Below, one piece after another: positions 6,835 to 12,078 of a DNA stretch of 12,078 nucleotides. The notes beneath the pieces were generated by a model. It was not told the DNA's origin, made no database searches, and worked only from the letters and a program-made list of their open reading frames with translations. A program made the translations under genes and the position numbers. The stretch's first letter is position 1. Every line of letters starts with the position of its first letter. Origin of the DNA: Caryophanales bacterium (lineage in GTDB: Bacteria > Bacillota > Bacilli > Exiguobacteriales > Exiguobacteriaceae); the NCBI GenBank assembly GCA_902362975.1, contig CABIYO010000026.1, positions 24,183 to 36,260 of the forward strand. Direction: 5' to 3'.

Positions 6835-7833
6835 ATGAATAAAGGGTTGAAACGAGCTGGAGTCGGATTGATTGGAACTGCGGTCGCAGGAGCGGCTTAT
6901 ATGTTCCTCTCACCGAAACCAGCCACACGTTTAATCAAAACTTCATTTGCGGGGGGAAACGAAGTGGAGATGAAGGGATTCGAGGAAGTCGTTCAAAAGA
7001 CGTCTGTCCGAAAAGACATCGACTACTTGTCTTCTTACGGCAATGGAACCTTTGATTTGATTCGCTATGAAGGCGACCGAAAACCTGTCCCAACAATCTT
7101 TTGGGTGCATGGTGGGTCGTTCGTCGGTGGGGATAAATCGGATGTATTAAAATATGCCACTTCGATTGCGAGTAATGGCTATAACGTCGTCAGTATCAAT
7201 TACGCACTCGCACCTGACGTGATGTATCCGACCCCGCTCATACAAATCGAAGAGGCGTACTCGTTCATCGCTGAGAACAATGACCGCTTCCGTCTCGACT
7301 TGGACCGCGTCTTCTTTGCAGGTGATTCGAATGGTGGACAGCTCGTCGCACAGTTCGTTGGCATCCAGTTGAATGACGACTATTCGCCTTCTGCTGAAGT
7401 GGGACAAGTCGTACCAAAATCCTCAATCCTCGGTGCCATCCTCTTGTCTGCACCGCTCGACTTGAAGCGCACATGGCTCGAATCATCGAAATCTGTGAAC
7501 CGCTTCTTGTTCAAACGAATCGGATGGGCATACTTCGGCACATACAATTGGGAGACTCTCCCGGTCGTTGCTGAAGCGTCGCCACTCGTCAATGTGCCGG
7601 CCACATTCGTCCCAACGTTTATCGCGGACGGGAATGACCATTCCTTTGAGGAGCAGGCTAAAGAATTTGCGACGATTCTTTCAGGACGAACGGATGTCAC
7701 GACTGTCTTTTATGATCGGAATGAGCACGAGCTCGGACATAACTATTACTTCGAAATGGACCGCCCAGCGGCCAATTCCACGTATCGTCGTTTGATTACG
7801 TTCTTACGTGAAACGACAAATCAATCTGTATAA
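6835..7833 (+). CDS. Membrane-anchored alpha/beta hydrolase (esterase/lipase-like)
   Basis: Alpha/beta hydrolase of the hormone-sensitive-lipase-like carboxylesterase group, 332 residues. Residues 1-26 are a basic start plus a hydrophobic segment, so the protein is probably membrane-anchored; no lipobox or clear cleavage site is seen. HGGSF (92-96) is the oxyanion-hole motif, GDSNGG (163-168) holds the nucleophile S165, and the likely triad is completed by D265 or D268 and H302 in HELGHNYY. The start is fixed by a long purine-rich ribosome site (GGGAGGGAGGAAGG) just before ATG. It follows the HAD phosphatase by 37 bases with no terminator between, and a terminator follows it, so the two form a unit. 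The substrate is unknown; a small acyl ester is the default guess. Confidence 0.85.
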   Translation: MNKGLKRAGVGLIGTAVAGAAYMFLSPKPATRLIKTSFAGGNEVEMKGFEEVVQKTSVRKDIDYLSSYGNGTFDLIRYEGDRKPVPTIFWVHGGSFVGGDKSDVLKYATSIASNGYNVVSINYALAPDVMYPTPLIQIEEAYSFIAENNDRFRLDLDRVFFAGDSNGGQLVAQFVGIQLNDDYSPSAEVGQVVPKSSILGAILLSAPLDLKRTWLESSKSVNRFLFKRIGWAYFGTYNWETLPVVAEASPLVNVPATFVPTFIADGNDHSFEEQAKEFATILSGRTDVTTVFYDRNEHELGHNYYFEMDRPAANSTYRRLITFLRETTNQSV

Positions 7834-7840
7834 CGCACAA

Positions 7841-7880
7841 GAGGCGACGTTCTCCTACTATCGAAAACGTCACCTCTTTT
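7841..7880 (+). terminator. Terminator after the alpha/beta hydrolase gene
   Basis: GAGG-C-GACGTT (7841-7851) pairs with AACGTC-A-CCTC (ending 7876), with one internal C/A mismatch and a loop of about 14 nt. TTTTCGTT follows. It begins 7 bases after the stop codon. Confidence 0.65.
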
Positions 7881-7882
7881 CG

Positions 7883-8002
7883 TTAGCGCAATAGGTCGAA
7901 CGCGCGACCAATCAATTCATTTCGGGATGGGGAAGTCTGACGCAATGCTTCAAGCCGTTCAATCAATGCCTGTTTCAGTCCTTCATCCTTTATACAGTTA
8001 TG
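7883..8002 (-). pseudogene. Orphan C-terminal gene fragment, unrecognised
   Basis: The minus-strand frame reads KDEGLKQALIERLEALRQTS, then PSRNELIGRAFDLLR and a TAA stop at 7885-7883. It has a protein-like amphipathic composition but no in-frame ATG; the frame is stopped upstream inside an 8-bp tandem repeat. It could be the tail of a decayed gene, or a small gene whose start was put out of frame by the repeat. I do not recognise the family. The rest of the gap between the hydrolase and ung terminators (about 8022-8088) shows nothing further. Confidence 0.35.
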
Positions 8003-8019
8003 CTGTTATGCTGTTATGC
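7998..8019. repeat. 8-bp tandem repeat, about 2.75 copies
   Basis: TTATGCTG occurs at 7998-8005 and 8006-8013, with a partial third copy (TTATGC) at 8014-8019. On the minus strand the unit reads CATAACAG directly after an ATG at 8021. The unit length is not a multiple of three. Confidence 0.7.
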
Positions 8020-8088
8020 ATATGTGCTTTTATGCACTAAAGTGACGTCTTGTTAGTTACTGTACCAAAGGGTTTTCGACACGTCAAC

Positions 8089-8119
8089 AAAAAACAGCCT
8101 ACGAATTTTCGTAGACTGT
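8089..8119 (-). terminator. Terminator of ung
   Basis: On the minus strand ACAG-T-CTACGA pairs with TCGTAG-G-CTGT around a 4-nt loop (8094-8119), with a T-G pair in the middle. TTTTTT follows (plus-strand A at 8089-8094). The stem overlaps the ung stop codon by one base. Confidence 0.8.
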
Positions 8120-8796
8120 CATAAACACCATTCAATCGGAGATTTTCCCCACTCCTTCAATGTATCGTTTACTTTGGAGAATGGCTTAGAACCGAAGAAT
8201 CCACGATGGGATGACAAGGGACTTGGGTGAACGGACGTAAGCACTTTATGTTGGTCTCCAATCCATTTCATTTTCTTCTTCGCATCATTTCCCCACAAGA
8301 TGAATACAATCGGTTCCTCTTGACTCCCGAGCCGTTCAATGATGGAGTCGGTGAACTGTTCCCATCCTTTTCCACGGTGTGAGCCCGCCTTTCCCGCTTC
8401 AACCGTCAGTGCCGTATTTAAGAGCAGGACGCCTTGTTTTGCCCACTTTTCTAAATTCCCACTCTTTGGAATGTCACACCCGACGTCGTCTTTTAGTTCT
8501 TGAAAGATGTTTCGTAGAGACGGCGGAAAACGTACCCCGTCCTGCACCGAAAAACTGAGTCCATGCGCTTGATTCGGTCCATGATACGGGTCTTGCCCTA
8601 AAATGACGCACTTCACCTCACTAAATTTTGTATGAATAAATGCGTTCCAAATATCTTCTCGGGCCGGGTAAACGATCTTTTCTTCATAAGCGTGGTCGAC
8701 GAATTGCTTCAACTGTTGAAAATAAGGTTGTTTCATCTCTTCTTGGACAATATCCGTCCAATCACCAAGTAGTCGACTCGATAACTGATCTGCCAT
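8119..8796 (-). CDS. ung: Uracil-DNA glycosylase, family 1
   Basis: Removes uracil from DNA at the start of base excision repair; cytoplasmic. The 225-residue protein has the full family-1 signature: GQDPYHG (67-73, catalytic D69), the uracil-pocket asparagine in LLLNTAL (N127) and HPSPLSSHRGFFGSKPF (190-206, catalytic H190). I chose ATG 8796, preceded by GGGGAGGATGCA, over the upstream in-frame ATG at 8844, which would begin inside the preceding terminator. The upstream region (8797-8842) has a TATGAT that could be a -10, but no convincing -35. The gene is bounded on both sides by terminators, so it is transcribed alone. Confidence 0.95.
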   Translation of the reverse strand: MADQLSSRLLGDWTDIVQEEMKQPYFQQLKQFVDHAYEEKIVYPAREDIWNAFIHTKFSEVKCVILGQDPYHGPNQAHGLSFSVQDGVRFPPSLRNIFQELKDDVGCDIPKSGNLEKWAKQGVLLLNTALTVEAGKAGSHRGKGWEQFTDSIIERLGSQEEPIVFILWGNDAKKKMKWIGDQHKVLTSVHPSPLSSHRGFFGSKPFSKVNDTLKEWGKSPIEWCL

Positions 8797-8842
8797 TGCA
8801 TCCTCCCCTTCCCTTTGTATCATACCCAAAATAAATGCATAC

Positions 8843-8868
8843 AAAAAGACGAGTCAATCGACTCGTCT
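8843..8868 (-). terminator. Terminator of the azoreductase gene
   Basis: On the minus strand AGACGAGTC and GACTCGTCT form a perfect 9-bp stem with a 4-nt loop (8847-8868), followed by TTTT (plus-strand A at 8843-8847). It lies 7 bases after the azoreductase stop codon. Confidence 0.85.
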
Positions 8869-8875
8869 CTCTAGG

Positions 8876-9503
8876 TTATACCGTTACTGCGCCTGCAACT
8901 TCTTTCGCAAGTGCTTCAGCTTTCGCTTTCGCGTCTGCCACGATTTCTTCGATTTTATCTGGGTATTGGTTCATCCCTTCGACCGCTACCGTCGTCACTT
9001 CAGATACACCGACGAACGCGAGCGCTTGGCGAAGGTATGCGTCTGCGAAGTTAAGGTCAGTTCCTGTGTAGATTCCACCTGTTCCTTGGATGTGGATCGC
9101 TTGTTTGTTTTCAAGCAAGCCTACAGGACCTTGTTCTGTGTAACGGAACGTTTTACCTGCCATGAGCACGCTGTCAAGGAACATTTTCATGCGTGCCGGG
9201 AAGAAGAAGTTCCACATTGGAGTCGCGAACACGTAAAGGTCTGCTTCCATGAATTTCTCAAGCATGCCGTTCATTATACCTACTTTTTTCGCTTCTACGT
9301 CAGTGAGTGCTTCGCCTGATGCAAATTTACCCCATGCACTGAGCACATCTCCGTCGATTTCTTGAACGTCGACATCGTAGAGTTCGATTGCTTCTACTTC
9401 GATTGATGGATTTTCTGCTTGGAGTGTCGAAACGAATGTTTCTGCCACTTGTTTGCTGTATGAAAGTTCAGTTGGTTTCGGGTTAGCCGATACATATAAT
9501 ACT
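8876..9503 (-). pseudogene. FMN-dependent NADH-azoreductase, 5' end removed by an IS
   Basis: Flavodoxin-fold quinone/azo reductase of the AzoR (AcpD) family. The remaining frame encodes about 208 residues beginning VLYVSANPKPTELSYS, the usual N-terminal beta strand and FMN phosphate loop. It continues through PMWNFFFPARMKMFLD, the FMN isoalloxazine-binding motif, to a normal C-terminus. Family members are about 208-211 residues and typically begin M-x-x-V-L-Y, so only about three codons are missing. The gene sequence stops at 9503, where GGGTCTTCGG of the ISL3 element begins. Reading into the IS in frame gives no ATG, GTG or TTG before a stop. The first usable start is GTG 9448, which would delete the FMN phosphate loop, so the gene is probably inactive. 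The rest of the gene is intact, which suggests a recent event. Confidence 0.8.
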
Positions 9504-10959
9504 GGGTCTTCGGATTTTATGGTGGAAAAGGGTCTATAAGTTACCCTTCTCCAATTTCTTAATAAGTGTGGAAAAATCTACACCATAGTTGCCTGTTTTG
9601 TCACGGTCTGTTATTTGATACGAATTGAAACTATCGTATAACATAGCTTTGCTGAAAGCACTTGAATTAAATCGAGGCTTCCGTTTCTTATGGAGCTTCT
9701 CATTAAAAAGTATTTTGGCTCGTAAGGCTTCAAATGAGTAACCTCTACCCATTCGTTCTACTTGCCTAATGATGCTATTTATAGACTCTGTATAAGCGTT
9801 AGTGAGCCTTTTATCGAAGTAGTTGAAGATTTCATCTTGCCAGTTTTCTACGGCTCTTACGAGGTCTTTATAGGCGTTTTTAGAGTTACTGGATAAACAA
9901 CGTTGTCTCCAATACCTGTAACGTTCTCTGCCTTGGTCAAGGTCATCTGTATCCCATATCCAGTAGAACTCTTCTTTAAGTTCATAGGCTTCTTTTAGTT
10001 CAGGTAAATTACTTAACCAAGTATCCAAAAGGAATGAGTCTCGTTCATTCAGGTCATGCTTTCGTTTAAGAAGGATATACCTCTCACGCATAAGGGTACG
10101 CCTTTCTTTGGCTGTCATATTGGCTTTAAGAGACTTCCTAACACTGTCTAAGGCTTGATTAGCCATACGGACTACATGAAACTTATCTACAACTACTTTT
10201 GCGTGTGGCATAACTGTATTAACTGCGTCTTTGTAGGGCTTCCACATATCCATTGTGACGTATTCGATATAAGTATTGTCTGTAATCTCAGAAAGGCGTT
10301 GAATGACCGTATCTTTGTTACGATTGGGTTTTATGTCATATATAGTTCTACGTTCCACATTGGTCAATACAAGACGAGGTTTCTTGATAATGTGTATTTC
10401 GTCAATACCGAGCCATTTAGGAGTTTCAAACTGGTATTCAAGTTCTTTTAATGCCACATAGTTTTTAAAGATGTTCCTAACGGTTTTCTCGTCTACACCA
10501 ACGTTTTCTGCTACTTCCACAAAAGTTTTAGACATGGACTGTTCTTCAATGGACTCCAACAATCTTTTAGTCATACTACGCTTTTCGTCAATGGATATAA
10601 GGCGTTCCCAAAATGTGGAACCACACTCACGACATTTATAACGTCTACGGTTTACTTGTAAGCCTACTCGCTTTAAATGAATAGGCAAGTCCATGATTAA
10701 TTGTTTTCGTGAACTATGCTTGTACAGTTTGTCAAAACCGCATTTAGGACAACGTTCAGGTGGTTTGATTGCTTCCACTTTAAACATCATGTCGGTTTCA
10801 TTTTCTTGTGGTGGTTCTATTGTTTTAAGGTCTGGTAGGAATAATAGGTCTAACATATTGTTCATCCTTTACTACTCCGTGTTTTTCAAGTATAGATTTG
10901 ATATCAAAATTAAAATTGTTAAATATTTTTTGTGACCACAAATGCTCTTAGAACATCCC
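9504..10959 (-). mobile_element. ISL3-family insertion sequence (right end provisional)
   Basis: The left end is placed at 9504 because azoreductase coding sequence ends exactly there and a GGG-initial terminus starts, as is usual for ISL3 ends. The right end is not resolved. GGGATGTTCT read inward from 10959 on the minus strand is the best candidate, but it shares only about half its positions with the left end over 24 bases. The 8-bp flanks (9496-9503 and 10960-10967) match at only 5 of 8 positions, so no clean target duplication is seen. This fits a rearranged or older right side. Base composition is clearly more AT-rich than in the preceding chromosome. Confidence 0.6.
9534..10856 (-). 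CDS. ISL3-family transposase
   Basis: DDE transposase that moves its own element; 440 residues from the chosen start. In order: a zinc finger with CPKC and CREC pairs (about 36-39 and 75-78), a helix-turn-helix (VAENVGVDEKTVRNI, about 115-129), and the catalytic core with WLGIDE (D about 152), TMDMW (D about 203) and the AYTESIN glutamate (about 357). The downstream RMGRGYSFEALRAKILF stretch is typical of ISL3 enzymes. I chose the second ATG (10856) because AAAGGA lies eight bases before it, whereas the first ATG (10865) overlaps that site. The frame is intact with no internal stop. The stop codon is about 30 bases inside the left end of the element. It is transcribed toward the azoreductase remnant with no terminator seen between. 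Confidence 0.92.
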   Translation of the reverse strand: MLDLLFLPDLKTIEPPQENETDMMFKVEAIKPPERCPKCGFDKLYKHSSRKQLIMDLPIHLKRVGLQVNRRRYKCRECGSTFWERLISIDEKRSMTKRLLESIEEQSMSKTFVEVAENVGVDEKTVRNIFKNYVALKELEYQFETPKWLGIDEIHIIKKPRLVLTNVERRTIYDIKPNRNKDTVIQRLSEITDNTYIEYVTMDMWKPYKDAVNTVMPHAKVVVDKFHVVRMANQALDSVRKSLKANMTAKERRTLMRERYILLKRKHDLNERDSFLLDTWLSNLPELKEAYELKEEFYWIWDTDDLDQGRERYRYWRQRCLSSNSKNAYKDLVRAVENWQDEIFNYFDKRLTNAYTESINSIIRQVERMGRGYSFEALRAKILFNEKLHKKRKPRFNSSAFSKAMLYDSFNSYQITDRDKTGNYGVDFSTLIKKLEKGNL

Positions 10960-11058
10960 ATAAAGCATATACAATAGGTGATAGGAAAATAGTTTGGAAA
11001 ATTCCTTTTGTAGAGTTTGCATTAAATAATGCACCCTATCGTTGGATAGCCTATGTAC

Positions 11059-11094
11059 AAAAAAGGTTATCCTATAGTTGCACAGGATAACCTT
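11059..11094 (-). terminator. Terminator of the metallothionein operon
   Basis: On the minus strand AAGGTTATCCT and AGGATAACCTT form a perfect 11-bp stem with a 10-nt loop (11063-11094), running into six T (plus-strand A at 11059-11064). It lies 13 bases after the metallothionein stop codon. Confidence 0.85.
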
Positions 11095-11107
11095 CATTAT
11101 TATTCAA

Positions 11108-11257
11108 TTATGCAGTTGCACAGCTACAATCTTTGCACTCGCAAACTTCATCAGTACAATGATCTGCACATTCTTGATTACAATAAACTTTTCCATCAAC
11201 CTCTACTTTGTTCTCACCAATAAGACAATTACAGTTAGAGCGTGCACATTTTTCCAC
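11108..11257 (-). CDS. SmtA/BmtA-type bacterial metallothionein
   Basis: Small metal-sequestering protein, 49 residues with 10 cysteines and one histidine, starting at GTG 11257 with the ribosome site AGGAGGAG eight bases upstream. Cysteines are at 4, 9, 11, 26, 30, 34, 39, 41, 44 and 46. KCARSNCNC, then YCNQECADHC, then VCECKDCSC align without gaps around each block to cyanobacterial SmtA (KCACEPCLC, YCSEACADGH, GCGHTGCNC, recalled from memory). The four cysteines of the SmtA zinc-finger site (9, 14, 32, 36) are all kept as 4, 9, 26 and 30. The SmtA metal-binding histidines 40 and 49 are Cys34 and Cys41 here, and SmtA Cys11 is Arg6. The gene is 13 bases after the ArsR-family gene, whose stop codon abuts the ribosome site, so it is the second gene of a metal-induced operon. 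Likely ligands are Zn, Cd or Cu; the sequence does not say which. Confidence 0.85.
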   Translation of the reverse strand: MEKCARSNCNCLIGENKVEVDGKVYCNQECADHCTDEVCECKDCSCATA

Positions 11258-11270
11258 TTTGAATCTCCTC

Positions 11271-11615
11271 CTATTTTGGTAAATCTTCTGTTAGGCACCA
11301 TCCTTCGTGTAAAAGGCTGGTTACACAAGGATCAACAACTCGATACCGAATAAAATTTCCCTCACGAGACGAACGAACAATGCCCTTATCATCTAATCGT
11401 TGAAGTTGGTTAGAGATGGCTTGAGGTTTCATTTCGAGTTGTTCAGCCAACTCAGTAACGGATATGTTTGGTGTTCGAATCACTGCGTGTAATATCCGAA
11501 GCCTCGTGCCGTTTGAAAGGATTTTAAACGTTTCGCTCAATCCCTCCGCATAATCTATATCCAACAAAGGACGATCCGTTAGCTGAGGTTTAGGTGTACA
11601 ACAATTTTCTTCCAT
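11271..11615 (-). CDS. ArsR/SmtB-family metal-sensing repressor
   Basis: Winged-helix repressor, 114 residues, expected to sit on the operator overlapping its own promoter and release it on binding metal. The ArsR fold is clear: FKILSNGTRLRIL (30-42), ELAEQLEMKPQAISNQLQRL (55-74, helix-turn-helix), and the wing KGIVRSSREGNFIRYRV (77-93). Candidate metal ligands are Cys5-Cys6 at the N-terminus and, in the last helix, D95-x-C97, H103, C107 and E110. These lie close to the SmtB alpha-5 site pattern D-x-H, H, E. The alpha-3 ELCVC motif of CadC/ArsR is absent (ELAEQL instead). ATG 11615 is chosen because GGAGGAGG lies five bases upstream; the frame's earlier GTG at 11630 is part of that site. It is the first gene of an operon with the metallothionein. 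Confidence 0.88.
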   Translation of the reverse strand: MEENCCTPKPQLTDRPLLDIDYAEGLSETFKILSNGTRLRILHAVIRTPNISVTELAEQLEMKPQAISNQLQRLDDKGIVRSSREGNFIRYRVVDPCVTSLLHEGWCLTEDLPK

Positions 11616-11633
11616 TATTTCCTCCTCCACTTC

Positions 11634-11670
11634 ACTATTACATTATATAGTGTAATAGTATTGTTGTCAA
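11634..11670 (-). promoter_or_regulatory. Consensus promoter with overlapping palindromic operator
   Basis: On the minus strand TTGACA (11670-11665), a 17-bp spacer and TATAAT (11647-11642) match the sigma-A consensus perfectly. A 26-bp palindrome (11634-11659, ACTATTACA half-sites, one mismatched pair) covers the -10 element and the start region, about 20 bp before the repressor ATG. A palindrome across the core promoter just upstream of an ArsR-family gene is the usual autoregulated arrangement. Confidence 0.85.
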
Positions 11671-11704
11671 TTCCTATATCTTATATTAATGACTGTCCTT
11701 TAAT

Positions 11705-11818
11705 TTATCTGCTACATAGGTACAAATACAATAATTCGAATACCTCGATACAGTATAAGTCATAACAATAAGGTCTGTTTTCCAGTATGTCACACACTTT
11801 TTCCATGTATTGTGCCAT
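11705..11818 (-). CDS. Doubtful 37-residue ORF, unrecognised
   Basis: A minus-strand frame starting at ATG 11818 encodes 37 residues rich in Tyr, Leu, Glu and Cys (MAQYMEKVCDILENRPYC and onward, four cysteines). It has no convincing ribosome site. The same frame continues upstream past a single TAG (11848-11846) into another protein-like stretch, HQSLKIISVQIGISGGILSV and a basic tail. That suggests either a decayed longer gene or chance in AT-rich DNA. The region 11671-12061 otherwise shows only the presumed IS30 end. Confidence 0.2.
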   Translation of the reverse strand: MAQYMEKVCDILENRPYCYDLYCIEVFELLYLYLCSR

Positions 11819-11960
11819 AAATTTTCTTAGCTCTTGTTCGTTAGACTATTTTAACTTTCTCACGTATCTCTCGTATTTAATTGATACATTTATGACACTT
11901 AGTATTCCACCAGATATTCCGATTTGAACACTAATTATTTTTAAGCTTTGATGAATTATA

Positions 11961-12078
11961 AAATTAAGTGCAACACCTAAAAGTGAACGCACAAAAAGCC
12001 CACAGCGACGTCCTCGTGTAGAATGAAGTTACGACACAAACATTCAGACGGAGGAATCGCTATGAGCTACACCCATCT
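11961..12078 (+). mobile_element. Left end of an IS30-family element, cut by the window edge
   Basis: AAATTAAGTGCAACACC near 11961 contains the AAGTGCAAC core often seen in IS30-family terminal repeats, as I know them. It is followed about 85 bp later by the start of an IS30-type transposase. The exact outer base and the right end cannot be determined here. Confidence 0.45.
12062..12078 (+). CDS. IS30-family transposase, first codons only
   Basis: ATG at 12062, with GGAGGA eight bases upstream, starts a frame reading MSYTH and a partial Leu codon before the window ends. MSYTHL is a common N-terminus of IS30-family transposases of Gram-positive bacteria. TAGAAT at 12019-12024 could be its -10. 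With only five complete codons the family call is tentative. Confidence 0.5.

Noticed and set aside
10925..10959. Firm right inverted repeat and target duplication of the ISL3 element
   Set aside because: Similarity to the left end needs gaps and covers only about half the positions, and the flanking 8 bases differ, so the boundary is kept provisional.
11616..11630. Longer start (GTG) for the ArsR-family gene
   Set aside because: The GTG is part of the GGAGGAGG ribosome site for ATG 11615.
1..12078. CRISPR array, tRNA or rRNA genes, prophage genes
   Set aside because: No regularly spaced repeats, tRNA-like cloverleaf, rRNA signature or phage structural gene was seen on either strand.

Overview
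The window looks like the chromosome of a low- to mid-GC Gram-positive bacterium of the Bacilli, most likely Exiguobacterium or a close relative. The evidence is strong AGGAGG-type ribosome sites, Bacillus-like MotA/MotB, KtrB, Ung and OmpR-type two-component proteins, and U-tract terminators after most genes. The genus is an inference; there is no rRNA or other decisive marker here.

Positions 1-8875 are ordinary housekeeping and accessory chromosome. From the left: a KtrB/TrkH-type potassium transporter (minus); an unrecognised small gene (plus); the flagellar stator pair motA-motB (plus, overlapping) behind a terminator-like hairpin; a degraded 3' scrap of an IS1182-like transposase fused to the motB 3' hairpin; a response regulator/sensor kinase operon (minus, ATGA overlap); a Cof-type HAD phosphatase and a membrane-anchored alpha/beta hydrolase (plus, probable operon); an orphan gene tail next to an 8-bp tandem repeat; and uracil-DNA glycosylase ung (minus).

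At 9503/9504 the character changes. An FMN-dependent azoreductase (minus) loses its first codons at the left end of an ISL3-family insertion sequence. From there to the window end the DNA is visibly more AT-rich and mobile in content: the ISL3 transposase, a two-gene metal-response operon, about 300 bp of poorly coding DNA, and the start of an IS30-family element running off the right edge.

The most interesting unit is the two-gene operon at 11059-11670 (minus). A consensus promoter (TTGACA, 17 bp, TATAAT) is overlaid by a 26-bp near-perfect palindrome. It drives an ArsR/SmtB-type repressor and, 13 bp downstream, a 49-residue protein with 10 cysteines that aligns with the cyanobacterial zinc metallothionein SmtA, followed by a strong terminator. 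The natural reading is a self-contained metal-sensing and metal-sequestering cassette carried between two insertion sequences. The metallothionein is a variant in which both zinc-binding histidines of SmtA are cysteine.
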